Below, one piece after another: positions 1-7,943 of a stretch of DNA of 64,000 nucleotides. The DNA lies in contig NZ_JAKOPM010000007.1 in NCBI RefSeq assembly GCF_022288805.1, positions 1-64,000 of the forward strand. Direction: 5' to 3'. Under the pieces are notes generated by a model, which was not told where the DNA came from, made no database searches, and saw only the letters and a list, made by a program, of their open reading frames with translations. Source of the stretch: Corynebacterium yonathiae. GTDB taxonomy: Bacteria > Actinomycetota > Actinomycetes > Mycobacteriales > Mycobacteriaceae. The translations under genes and the position numbers were made by a program. How positions within the stretch are numbered: position 1 is the first letter of the stretch; every line of letters starts with the position of its first letter.

Positions 1-309
1 ACGGAATCGTTGGGCCCAAGCATAGACGCTCATTTTCGAGTTCAGCGATAGTTCGGCTGCAACGGCATCAGGAGACATGCCGGAGTTGAAAAGCTCGACG
101 GCTTTAAGCTTTGTCGTAAACGGGTAGCGTTTCAGCGTTGTTCGCCGAATAGGAGAAGATGGTGGTTCAGACCGCTGTCTAATCCAGCGGTGGAGCGTCC
201 AACGGCCTGGGTAACCCAACTCACGGACAGTCTTTGTAACAGATTGAGTCCTGTCGAATACTTCTAGCGCCTTAAATCGATGCGCATTCGTGTATCGAAT
301 ATTAGACAT
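1..309 (-). CDS. IS3-type transposase OrfA (helix-turn-helix protein), partial
   Basis: The reverse strand is open from an ATG at 309 to the window edge, giving at least 103 residues. The product starts MSNIRYTNAHRFKALEVF and holds two HTH-like repeats, around residues 10-42 (ending TLHRWIRQ) and 62-95 (TTKLKAVELFNSGMSPDAVA). This layout is typical of OrfA of IS3/IS2-like elements, which binds the element's ends. The C-terminus and the catalytic OrfB lie outside the window, so activity of the element cannot be judged. The frame is too short for the usual ORF cutoffs but uninterrupted. Confidence 0.75.
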   Translation of the reverse strand, partial: MSNIRYTNAHRFKALEVFDRTQSVTKTVRELGYPGRWTLHRWIRQRSEPPSSPIRRTTLKRYPFTTKLKAVELFNSGMSPDAVAAELSLNSKMSVYAWAQRFR

Positions 310-384
310 GCGGAAAATCCTCCAAGATTTCGTCCGCATCCCCTTTTGACCCTTAACCCCTACTTACCCCAATTTTGACCCTGG
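1..384 (-). mobile_element. Terminal part of an IS3-type insertion sequence
   Basis: This is the OrfA gene plus its flank. Between the OrfA start and the next gene's terminator the sequence TTTTGACCCT occurs twice, at about 343-352 and 373-382, which suggests terminal or subterminal binding sites. The exact end is not proven because the other end of the element is outside the window; 384 is my estimate. Confidence 0.45.
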
Positions 385-390
385 ATAATA

Positions 391-438
391 AAAGAGTGGG
401 GTGAAACGAACGTATAAGTTCGTTTCACCCCACTCTTT
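391..438. terminator. 21-bp perfect hairpin, probable terminator
   Basis: The arms at 391-411 and 418-438 are exact reverse complements around a 6-nt loop (412-417). The outer bases are AAA/TTT, so it can work in either direction. It lies downstream of the minus-strand repeat-protein gene and beside the IS end. It probably terminates the repeat-protein transcript and may shield it from the element. Confidence 0.75.
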
Positions 439-526
439 CTGGGGCGCATGCCATACCTGCTGCTGTGCTGTATAGCGCTTTCAGTGTCCCTTATGTAGGG
501 CAAGGCGCCGAGTGTCAGATGGTGGG

Positions 527-937
527 TTAACCACCCAAAATGCTGCCTAGTGCGCTGAGATCCAGATCGGAAGATTGAAAGTCGTTCAGTAGCTCGGAAG
601 AACCGTTCTCATTAAAGAATTCGGAAGAGCCAGCTCCGTTCAGTTGCTCGGAAGAACCGTTCTCATTAAAGAATTCGGAAGAGCCAGCTCCGTTCAGTAG
701 CTCGGAGGAGCCATTCTCATTAAAGAATTCGGAAGAACCCAGGTCGCCGAAAGAGGATCCGCCAACCTCAAGGTTGACCTCTTCTGGGTAGGTTGGAGAC
801 GACAGTGGTGGAAGCTCCGGGAGGTTTACTTCCGGGAGCTTAATTTCTGGGAAGTTTCCCCCGGAAATTTGAACTAGTAGGTCTTTAATGGGACCAGAAA
901 CGATTTCGTTGATTTGGAGCAGTACGTCCATAGTCAT
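527..937 (-). CDS. Serine-rich tandem-repeat protein, candidate small mycomembrane protein
   Basis: I do not recognise this 136-residue protein. Residues 1-27 (MTMDVLLQINEIVSGPIKD...) could form an amphipathic helix. A Pro-rich stretch follows (about 30-52, KLPEVNLPELPPLSSP), then about eight 9-residue repeats of the type GSSEFFNEN / GSSELLNGA (about 59-127), and a hydrophobic Leu/Gly end (LSALGSILGG). There is no signal peptide and no cysteine, and the protein is acidic. Corynebacterial PorA, PorH and ProtX also lack signal peptides and are acylated on serine, so a cell-envelope role is possible but is only inference. A strong hairpin follows the gene and a 299-bp gap precedes it. Confidence 0.6.
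   Translation of the reverse strand: MTMDVLLQINEIVSGPIKDLLVQISGGNFPEIKLPEVNLPELPPLSSPTYPEEVNLEVGGSSFGDLGSSEFFNENGSSELLNGAGSSEFFNENGSSEQLNGAGSSEFFNENGSSELLNDFQSSDLDLSALGSILGG
584..745. repeat. 54-bp tandem repeat, three copies
   Basis: GTTCAG recurs at 584, 638 and 692, exactly 54 bp apart, with near-identical sequence in each unit including a GAATTC. Each unit encodes two 9-residue modules (18 residues) of the reverse-strand repeat protein. In-frame units of this kind can expand or contract by slippage. Confidence 0.9.
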
Positions 938-1236
938 TCCTTCGATCGTGGGGTTAGTACCAGCAGTAAGTTACCAGGTGTTACAAAAGAGTGCAACAGT
1001 TATATCTTAAAATATTAGCGTCAGGACGGGTTCTGAGAAGATATAGAGGGTGTCTCTTAGTGGTTCTCAAGTCGGATGTAGGTGCTTGATCTGTTGTTTG
1101 GCTTAAAAATAATTAGATTATTTGTTAAAGAGGGTTCCGTGGAGTTGTAACTCTAGCGTCCCTAGCCCAATCTAAAGTGAAGTAGCGTCTTATCATAAGC
1201 TTGCGTGGGTTGTGATCCGCGACTATACAGGGGCGC
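938..1236. other. Divergent intergenic region
   Basis: This 299-bp AT-rich gap separates the minus-strand repeat protein from the plus-strand aldehyde dehydrogenase and must hold both promoters. TATACA at 1224-1229 ends 7 bp before the dehydrogenase ATG and would fit a -10 box of a leaderless transcript, which is common in Corynebacterium. No ORF or RNA gene was seen. Confidence 0.4.
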
Positions 1237-2637
1237 ATGTTCGCCATTGAGAATCCAAGCACAGGCAAGAATGAAGACAAGTTTGAGCGCATCGATGATT
1301 CGCAGCGCGATGACATCCTAGACCGTTCCACCGAGGCCTACGATGCATGGCGTGGTACCCGCATCGAGGAGCGTGCTGCGATTTTGTCTCGTGCCGCAGA
1401 CCTTTATGAAGAGCGCATTGACGAGTTGGCAGACCACATCGGCCGTGAAATGGGCAAGCTAACCCGTTGGGCAAAGGCCGAAGTGCAGATTGTTGCTGAT
1501 ATCTATCGCTACTATGCAGAGCATGCTCACGAGCTGCTTGCAGATGAGTACCTGCCGGCTCAGAACGCGCACAAGACCATGGTGCGCAAGGAACCGATTG
1601 GTCCATTGTTGGGCATTATGCCGTGGAACTTCCCGTACTACCAGGTAGCTCGCTTCGCGGCGCCTAACCTGCTGCTGGGCAACACTATCGTGCTGAAGCA
1701 CGCTTCCATCTGCCCGCTGTCTTCCCAGGCATGTCAGGACATCTTGGAAGAGGCTGGCCTGCCGAAGGGTGCGTACATCAACATTTATGCTTCCGGCTCC
1801 CAGATGGATGCCTTCGTAGCGGATAAGCGCATCAAGGGCGTTTCTTTGACCGGCTCTGAGGGTGCGGGCGCTGCCGTGGCTAAGACCGCTGGTGAAAATT
1901 ACAAGAAGTCCGTCCTGGAATTGGGCGGCAATGACCCGTTCCTGGTTATCGATGATGAGAACCTAGAGTGGGTACTGGATCAGTTCAACCTGATTCGCAT
2001 GTACAACACCGGCCAGGCCTGCAATGCGCCGAAGCGCCTTATCGTTCTCGAGGACTTCTATGACCGCACCGTAGAGTACCTGGAAAAGAAGATCGGGGAC
2101 ATGAAGGTTGGCCCTTATAATGACGAGAATGCTGACATCGGACCGCTTTCGTCCATCGGCGCCCGCGATGAGATTGTGGAGCGCCTCGAAAAGGCCGCGG
2201 CCAACGGCGACGCCAAGATTCGCGTAGGCGGCAAGAAGATCGATCGCGAGGGCGCCTACATGGAGCCTACCCTGCTTACCGACGTCGACCCATCCGCCGA
2301 CGTAGGCTGCAACGAGATCTTCGGCCCAGTGGCGATTGTGTACAAGGCCAAGGACGTCGAAGAGGCCATCGAGATTGCCAATAACTCTGAGTACGGTCTG
2401 TCTAGCTCCGTGTGGGGCACTGACTTGGATGCTGCGTTTGAAGTAGCCAACCAGCTCAACGATGGCATGACGTTTGTTAACGAGGCGTCGGTAACCGCAG
2501 CAGGCCTGCCATTCGGCGGCGTGAATCGCTCCGGCTATGGCCGCGAGTTGGCGCGCTGGGGCGTAGGCGAGTTCGTCAACGAGCACCTGTACCGCGTGAG
2601 CGGACAGGATAATCCGGGTAATTCCCCGGCAATGTAG
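1237..2637 (+). CDS. gabD: NAD(P)-dependent succinate-semialdehyde dehydrogenase (GabD1-like)
   Basis: An aldehyde dehydrogenase of 466 residues, the usual length for the short GabD1-type SSADHs. Visible motifs are the cofactor-fold MPWNFPYYQ (about 128-136), LTGSEGAG, the general base in ELGG (E228) and the catalytic nucleophile in GQACNAPKR (C262), with a C-terminal PFGGVNRSGYGREL. It oxidises succinic semialdehyde or a similar aldehyde to the acid in the cytoplasm. No in-frame start lies just upstream, and TATACA ends 7 bp before the ATG, so the mRNA may be leaderless. It stands alone between a divergent gene and a hairpin. Substrate specificity is inferred from similarity to mycobacterial GabD1. 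Confidence 0.85.
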   Translation: MFAIENPSTGKNEDKFERIDDSQRDDILDRSTEAYDAWRGTRIEERAAILSRAADLYEERIDELADHIGREMGKLTRWAKAEVQIVADIYRYYAEHAHELLADEYLPAQNAHKTMVRKEPIGPLLGIMPWNFPYYQVARFAAPNLLLGNTIVLKHASICPLSSQACQDILEEAGLPKGAYINIYASGSQMDAFVADKRIKGVSLTGSEGAGAAVAKTAGENYKKSVLELGGNDPFLVIDDENLEWVLDQFNLIRMYNTGQACNAPKRLIVLEDFYDRTVEYLEKKIGDMKVGPYNDENADIGPLSSIGARDEIVERLEKAAANGDAKIRVGGKKIDREGAYMEPTLLTDVDPSADVGCNEIFGPVAIVYKAKDVEEAIEIANNSEYGLSSSVWGTDLDAAFEVANQLNDGMTFVNEASVTAAGLPFGGVNRSGYGRELARWGVGEFVNEHLYRVSGQDNPGNSPAM

Positions 2638-2646
2638 CGGCGTGTC

Positions 2647-2696
2647 TGTCTAGCGTAAGTCTCAAGTTCAACTTAAACTTGAGTACACGATAGACA
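2647..2696. terminator. Long imperfect hairpin between gabD and cop1
   Basis: The arms at 2647-2668 and 2676-2696 pair over about 20 bp, with a few mismatches and one bulge, around a 7-nt loop. No U-tract follows. It most likely terminates or stabilises the gabD mRNA. The ends (TGTCTA/TAGACA) also look like an operator half-site pair, so a regulatory role for cop1 is possible. Confidence 0.55.
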
Positions 2697-2714
2697 GCTC
2701 ACGCCGTAGGCATC

Positions 2715-2738
2715 GGTCCGGGGGAGGGGAACCCTCGG
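2715..2738 (+). promoter_or_regulatory. G-rich leader hairpin ahead of cop1
   Basis: In the leader just before cop1, GAGGG (2724-2728) pairs with CCCTC (2732-2736) around a GAA loop, with CCG/CGG flanks, and is followed by GGTACCGCGGC. This suggests a folded 5' UTR. I could not match it to a known riboswitch class. Confidence 0.35.
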
Positions 2739-2774
2739 AAAGGTACCGCGGCAAATCTTCAAGGACGTTTACCT

Positions 2775-4721
2775 ATGCGCAAAAGCACTTCCCCGAGCAA
2801 GGCTCGCAAGGGCCTTGCTGTGGCCGCAGTACCTACCGCCATCGCCGTGGGTTTGGCCCTGCTGCCAAACGCCACCGCACAATCTTCTGTAGGCGATCTC
2901 TCTTCCGCAATCGGCGGCGATTCCAGCCTGTCCGATCATTTCGCACCGAAGGATCCACCCGCCCGCACCCCGCTGAACACCGAATACCCGGATGTTAAGG
3001 GCTTGCCGGAGGGCGTGAAGATCAACCGCGTGGAGTACCTAACCAACCGCCACTTGATGGTCTACATCAAGTCTGCGGCGATGCCGGACAAAGAGCAGAA
3101 GGTGCAAATCCAGCTCGCCCGTGACTGGTACTCCCACCCAGAAAAGAAGTTCCCAGAGGTATGGGCACTGGATGGCCTGCGTGCACGTGACGATGAGTCC
3201 GGCTGGACCATTGAAACCAATATTTTGAACCAGTACGCCGACCGCAACGTCAACCTGATCATGCCGGTAGGCGGCGAGTCTTCCTTCTACTCGGACTGGG
3301 AGCAAGCAGACCGCGGTAAGCACTATATGTGGGAGACCTTCCTGACCAAGGAATTGATCCCGATCCTGGACAATGAGTACCGCTCCAACCACAAGCGCGC
3401 GGTAACCGGCCTGTCCATGGGCGGTACTGCCGCGATGAACCTGGCTGAGCGCAACCCGCACCTGTTTAGCTTCGTGGGTTCTTTCTCCGGCTACCTCGAT
3501 ACCACTACGCGTGGCATGCCGGAAGCCATCATGGCTTCGCAGCGCGATGCCGGCGGTTATGATTCCCGCAAGATGTGGGGCCAGCCGGGCTCCCAAAACT
3601 GGATCGACCATGATCCAAAGCTGGGCATTGAAAACCTGAAGGACATGAAGGTATATGTCTCCGCAGGTTCGGGCAAGGATGACTTTGGCAACGCCAACTC
3701 CGTGGCTAAGGGCCAGGCAAACCTCGCTGGCATGGGCTTGGAGGTCATCTCCCGTATGTCCACCCAGACCTATGTTGATTATGCGAAGCGCGCCAAGATT
3801 GACCCTGTGGTTAAGTTCCGCCCATCCGGCGTGCACAGCTGGGAATACTGGCAGTTTGAGATGCAGCAGGCATGGCCATACATCGCAGATGCATTGCAGA
3901 TGGACAAGGCCGACCGCGGTGCGGACTGTGAGGCAATCGGTGCTATCGCTAAGGAGACTAAGAGCGGCGTTATTGGTTCTTGCTTGAATAATGAGTACGA
4001 CGTCGCCAAGAAAGGCAAAGCCCAAGACTTCGAGACTGGTACCGCCTATTGGTCACCGGACACCGGTGCGCACGCCCTCTTCGGCCGTATTGGTGCTCGC
4101 TATGCCGAAATCGGCGGACCAACCTCCTGGCTTGGCTTCCCGAAGACCGGCGAGTCCAAGACATCGGACGGCAAGGGCCGCTTCGTACATTTTGAGCACG
4201 GCTCCATTTACTGGTCCCCGGAGACTGGTGCCTGGGAGATTACCGGCGATATGTTCCAGGCTTGGGGCAAAAATGGCTACGAAAAGGGCGACCTGAAGTA
4301 CCCGACCGGCTCAGTAAAGAAGGTCGGTGAGGGCTATATGCAGGAATTCCAGAACGGAGTCCTTACCCGTAACCCGGATGGCTCCAACCAGGTAGTACAC
4401 GGTGCTATCGGCGCCAAGTACAAGGACATGGGCGGCGCGGAGTCTGCGCTGGGCTTCCCGACGTCCGGCGAGAACGCCGTCAAGGGCGGCTTCTTCCAGA
4501 CCTTTGAGAAGGGCAGCATCTACTGGTCCCCGAAGACTGGTGCGCACTACATCTTGAAGAGCAAGATTATGGACCGCTGGGGCAAGGCTGGCTGGGAGCA
4601 GGGCGAGTTCGGTTGGCCTACCTCTGACTACTCCGAGATTGCCGCTGGTGGCCTGAGCCAGGAATTCCAGCATGGCAAGATTAGTGAGGTCTTGGGCCAG
4701 GTTCGGACCGAGAAGAAGTAG
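2775..4721 (+). CDS. cop1: Trehalose O-mycolyltransferase Cop1/PS1 with LGFP repeats
   Basis: A secreted mycolyltransferase of 648 residues that moves mycolate between trehalose mycolates and onto arabinogalactan. A signal peptide (about 1-35, ending NATAQ) is followed by an antigen-85-type esterase domain (about 75-375) with nucleophile S214 in GLSMGG and H354 in HSWEYW. The C-terminal third (about 380-640) carries LGFP-type repeats (WLGFPKTGE, ALGFPTSGE, FGWPTSDY), which are thought to hold PS1/Cop1 on the wall. It is the first gene of the mycolate operon, and the next ORF starts 2 bp after its stop. Domain order and context match C. glutamicum Cop1. Confidence 0.93.
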   Translation: MRKSTSPSKARKGLAVAAVPTAIAVGLALLPNATAQSSVGDLSSAIGGDSSLSDHFAPKDPPARTPLNTEYPDVKGLPEGVKINRVEYLTNRHLMVYIKSAAMPDKEQKVQIQLARDWYSHPEKKFPEVWALDGLRARDDESGWTIETNILNQYADRNVNLIMPVGGESSFYSDWEQADRGKHYMWETFLTKELIPILDNEYRSNHKRAVTGLSMGGTAAMNLAERNPHLFSFVGSFSGYLDTTTRGMPEAIMASQRDAGGYDSRKMWGQPGSQNWIDHDPKLGIENLKDMKVYVSAGSGKDDFGNANSVAKGQANLAGMGLEVISRMSTQTYVDYAKRAKIDPVVKFRPSGVHSWEYWQFEMQQAWPYIADALQMDKADRGADCEAIGAIAKETKSGVIGSCLNNEYDVAKKGKAQDFETGTAYWSPDTGAHALFGRIGARYAEIGGPTSWLGFPKTGESKTSDGKGRFVHFEHGSIYWSPETGAWEITGDMFQAWGKNGYEKGDLKYPTGSVKKVGEGYMQEFQNGVLTRNPDGSNQVVHGAIGAKYKDMGGAESALGFPTSGENAVKGGFFQTFEKGSIYWSPKTGAHYILKSKIMDRWGKAGWEQGEFGWPTSDYSEIAAGGLSQEFQHGKISEVLGQVRTEKK

Positions 4722-4723
4722 TC

Positions 4724-5155
4724 ATGCGCAAGCTAGTAGTAGTGGGCGCGGCGTTGTGCTTGACCCTTGCAGGTTGCGGTTCCGCCACTGTGGATAGCGA
4801 GCCTTCGCAGGAGACCGAGGTCGCGCCCCTCGAGCGGGAGTCGGATACCCCTACCTCAGCGGAAGAGACATCCTCTAAGGCACAGGAGGACCGCGGCGCA
4901 CGCGAGATTTCTGAAATCCCGTCCGCTGAGGTGCCGGAATCGGAAGCCAAGTATCTGGGCAAGCTCAAAGATGCCGGCGTTAACGTTGATGGGGTAGAAG
5001 ATCAGCTCCTCGGTGCGGGCAAAGCAGCCTGCGATGAGAATGAAGTCACCATCTCTGCGGTCGCCGGCCAGCTTGTTGAGCAGCAGCGGACCACGATGGA
5101 CTTTGAGGAGCTTTCCAAGCTGATTACGGATTCCGCGCGTACAGGGATTTGCTAG
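4724..5155 (+). CDS. Putative lipoprotein, DUF732-like
   Basis: A 143-residue exported protein. Its N-terminus MRKLVVVGAALCLTLAGC ends in a lipobox, with C19 as the acylation site. An acidic Ser/Glu/Thr-rich linker follows (about 20-75), then a small domain (about 78-143) with NVDG...LLGAGKAACDEN and a terminal Cys, resembling DUF732 proteins of mycobacteria. It lies 2 bp after cop1 and 22 bp before the cutinase-like lipase. The same small secreted protein occupies this place in C. glutamicum, so an accessory role in mycolate transfer is likely, though its activity is unknown. Confidence 0.75.
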   Translation: MRKLVVVGAALCLTLAGCGSATVDSEPSQETEVAPLERESDTPTSAEETSSKAQEDRGAREISEIPSAEVPESEAKYLGKLKDAGVNVDGVEDQLLGAGKAACDENEVTISAVAGQLVEQQRTTMDFEELSKLITDSARTGIC

Positions 5156-5177
5156 GTTTACCTGGTACAACTAATTC

Positions 5178-6092
5178 ATGAGAAAAACTATTACCGTCGT
5201 CGCAGTCCTCGTCGTTTTAGCTGTCATCGGCGTGGGCGCGTCGCGTTACCTCAACCAGGGCACCGACTCCCCAGCCCCGCGCCCCACAGAGCAGGCTGCG
5301 CCACCGCCGCAGCAGCAGCCCGACTGGTGCCCCCGTGTGGAGTTCATTTCCGCCCCGGGTACGTGGGAGTCTGCGGCTGACGACGACCCTATTAATCCTT
5401 CTGCTAATCCGCGCTCGTTCATGCTGTCTATAACGAAGCCGCTGCAGGAGGCCTACGGGGACGACGTGAAGGTCTGGACCCTTCCTTATACTGCGCAGTT
5501 TAAAAACATTAATGCGCAACATGAAATGAGCTACGACGATTCCCGCAATGAGGGAACCGCAAAGATGAATGATGAGCTGCGCGGTGTGCACGAGAGCTGC
5601 CCGGAGACCAAATTTATTTTGAGTGGCTTTTCTCAGGGTGCGGTCATTGCTGGTGACGTCGCTGATGAGATCGGTGGCGGCCAGGGTGCGGTGCCGGCGG
5701 AAAGCATTGCAGGTGTGGCTCTCATTGCAGATGGTCGCCGCCAAAACGGCGTTGGCCAAAACCCAGGCCGCAAGGTCGGCGGCGTGGGTGCGGAAATTGC
5801 CCTCCAGCCGGTATCCGGTTTGGTTCAGCCCATTGTTCCGGGTGCCTCCATGCGCGGTGCACGCCAGAATGGGTTCGGTAGCTTGGCGGATCGCACCTTC
5901 CAGATTTGCGCGCCCAATGATTCGGTCTGTGACGCCCCGCCGAACGTGTCTAATGCGCTGGAGCGTGCGCACGGTTTAATTGCCGCGAATGGCGTACATG
6001 CGCAGTATGCCTCCAATAGCGGAGTCATTGATGGCACAACGGCTAACCAGTGGGTAGTGGGCTGGGCCCGCCAGCTTATCGACGCCGCGTAA
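5178..6092 (+). CDS. Cutinase-family envelope lipase (Rv3802c-like)
   Basis: A 304-residue serine hydrolase of the cutinase-like family. One N-terminal membrane or signal segment (about 5-24) is followed by a Pro/Gln-rich linker and the alpha/beta-hydrolase domain. The nucleophile is S152 in GFSQG. The cutinase Cys-Asp signature CAPNDSVCD and the His of GVHAQYA complete the triad. The mycobacterial counterpart Rv3802c is an essential phospholipase/thioesterase linked to mycolate synthesis and lies beside fadD32-pks13, exactly as here. It acts outside the membrane. Gene order supports the assignment strongly; the true substrate is not shown by the sequence. Confidence 0.88.
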   Translation: MRKTITVVAVLVVLAVIGVGASRYLNQGTDSPAPRPTEQAAPPPQQQPDWCPRVEFISAPGTWESAADDDPINPSANPRSFMLSITKPLQEAYGDDVKVWTLPYTAQFKNINAQHEMSYDDSRNEGTAKMNDELRGVHESCPETKFILSGFSQGAVIAGDVADEIGGGQGAVPAESIAGVALIADGRRQNGVGQNPGRKVGGVGAEIALQPVSGLVQPIVPGASMRGARQNGFGSLADRTFQICAPNDSVCDAPPNVSNALERAHGLIAANGVHAQYASNSGVIDGTTANQWVVGWARQLIDAA

Positions 6093-6151
6093 CAACCATT
6101 TCCCCAACTCCGATAGTTTTATTGCCGAAACCATTCACTTAAGGAGAATCG

Positions 6152-7864
6152 ATGGACCTGAAAGCGCAGATGGGGCAGTTCTTAGCGCCCGAGTTCACCT
6201 TGGCCCAGTTGGCAGAAAAGCTCTTCCAAGCGGAGACCAACCCAGACCGCGTGGTGATGCGCCAGTGGATCTACGGTGAAGAAGAAACCTGCCGGGAGCT
6301 TACCCGCTCGCAGGTCAATAACCGCATTAAGGTGGTGGCTGCACGCCTGCAGCAGGTAGCAGATCCTGGCACCCGCGTTGCCATCTTGGCTGGAAATTCA
6401 CCGGAATACGTCTTTGGCTTCTTGGGCGCGCTGTACGCGGGCATGGTGCCGATTCCGCTTTATGACCCCAATGAACCGGGCCACGCGGACCACCTGAAGG
6501 CGGTATTCGGTGATTGCGAACCGTCCATCGTGGTGACGAATCGTGTATCGGCGGCAGCCGTGCGTAAGTACTTCTCTGCTCAACGCGAACGCCCGCGCGT
6601 CATTTCCATCGACGCCCTTCCTGATTCCTTGGCTGGCTCCTGGACACCCGTGGAGGGAACCGCAGAGGACACTGCCTTCCTGCAGTACACGTCCGGTTCT
6701 ACCCGTACCCCGGCCGGCGTGGAGCTCACCAATCGAGCGATCATCACCAATGTTGCGCAGATCTTCCAAGCACTGCAATTGCAGATGCCGGCTCGCATCG
6801 TCTCCTGGCTGCCAATGCACCACGATATGGGCATCATTTTGGCCGTATTCGTTACCATTTTGGGTTTGGACTTCGAGATGATGACCCCACGTGATTTCAT
6901 CCAGCATCCGGATCGCTGGGTACGGCGGCTTACCGCAAGTAGTCAGGCCACCTATGCAGCCATCCCTAACTTTGCGCTGGAGCTTGCCGCACGTCATGCC
7001 AAGGATGCGGATTTCTCGCACGTGGCAGGCATCATTATTGGCTCCGAACCGGTGACGGAATCGGCCGTGGACTCCTTCCTTAATGCCTTTAGCGTCGATC
7101 GTTCCGTACTTCGCCCGTCCTATGGTCTGGCAGAAGCGGCGCTGATTGTAGCTACCCCGCAAACCGAAAAGCGCCCAGTCATATCGCACTTTAATCGCTC
7201 AGAGTTGGCCGCCGGTCGCGCTGTCATTCAGGACAAATCCGACGCCACCGTCGCCTACGCATCCAATGGCCAGTGTGTGCCGCATCAGCACCTCGCCATC
7301 GTAGACCCGGAAACTCGCGCCGAGGTTAAAAATGGCATTATTGGAGAAATCTGGGTCCACGGTCCCAACATGGCCACCGGCTACCTCAACCGTTCAGAGG
7401 AAACTGCTGCCACTTTCCGGAATACGCTGGGTGAGCGTCAACAGGAAGGCCTACCAGAGGATGACTATTGGATGGCCACCGGAGATTTGGCAGTCATTGT
7501 TGATGGTGAGCTGTATATCACTGGTCGCCTGAAGGACCTCATCGTCATTGCTGGGCGCAACCACTATCCGCAGGATATTGAGGGCACGGTGCAAGCGGCT
7601 TCCGCTCAGGTACGCCCAGACTCCGTGGCTGCTTTCTCTGTGGAAGGCGGTGACTCTGAGTCTCTCGTACTGCTGGTGGAGCGCGCCGATGATGCGCAGC
7701 CGGCCGGCGATGCCGAGGCAACTGAGGCCATCCGCACCGCTGTCACCTCGCATCATGGCATTACGCCAGATGACATCGTGTGGAAAACACCTGGCGAAAT
7801 CAATCGCACCTCCTCCGGCAAGATTGCGCGCCGCGTAGCTAAGAAGAACTATGTGGGAATCTGA
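6152..7864 (+). CDS. fadD32: Long-chain fatty-acid--AMP ligase FadD32
   Basis: A 570-residue adenylate-forming enzyme that activates the meromycolate-equivalent chain as acyl-AMP and loads it on the N-terminal ACP of Pks13. The adenylation signature is LQYTSGSTRTPAGV (about 176-189). SWLPMHHDMG, PSYGLAEAAL, ATGDLAVIVDGELYITGRLKDL and the C-terminal lysine region SSGKIARR are also present. A strong ribosome site (AAGGAGA) precedes the ATG. It sits directly upstream of pks13, its known partner. Confidence 0.95.
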   Translation: MDLKAQMGQFLAPEFTLAQLAEKLFQAETNPDRVVMRQWIYGEEETCRELTRSQVNNRIKVVAARLQQVADPGTRVAILAGNSPEYVFGFLGALYAGMVPIPLYDPNEPGHADHLKAVFGDCEPSIVVTNRVSAAAVRKYFSAQRERPRVISIDALPDSLAGSWTPVEGTAEDTAFLQYTSGSTRTPAGVELTNRAIITNVAQIFQALQLQMPARIVSWLPMHHDMGIILAVFVTILGLDFEMMTPRDFIQHPDRWVRRLTASSQATYAAIPNFALELAARHAKDADFSHVAGIIIGSEPVTESAVDSFLNAFSVDRSVLRPSYGLAEAALIVATPQTEKRPVISHFNRSELAAGRAVIQDKSDATVAYASNGQCVPHQHLAIVDPETRAEVKNGIIGEIWVHGPNMATGYLNRSEETAATFRNTLGERQQEGLPEDDYWMATGDLAVIVDGELYITGRLKDLIVIAGRNHYPQDIEGTVQAASAQVRPDSVAAFSVEGGDSESLVLLVERADDAQPAGDAEATEAIRTAVTSHHGITPDDIVWKTPGEINRTSSGKIARRVAKKNYVGI

Positions 7865-7866
7865 TT

Positions 7867-7898
7867 TATCGCTAACAAAGTGACAAAATATAGCGATA
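7867..7898 (+). promoter_or_regulatory. Inverted repeat between fadD32 and pks13
   Basis: TATCGCTA (7867-7874) and TAGCGATA (7891-7898) are exact complements 16 nt apart. The hairpin lies just after the fadD32 stop and about 45 bp before pks13. It could tune relative expression within the operon or be an operator. No U-tract follows, so full termination is unlikely. Confidence 0.45.
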
Positions 7899-7943
7899 TA
7901 CCCCCATGCCATTTAGTAATATCCCGTAACGAAAGACCTTTTT

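Noticed and set aside
2641-2774. c-di-AMP (ydaO-type) riboswitch before cop1
   Set aside because: A GGGGGA..GGGGAACCC-like stretch is present, but the region is too short and other conserved parts of that class are missing.
3039-4025. 328-codon minus-strand frame inside cop1
   Set aside because: Antisense shadow of the mycolyltransferase domain.
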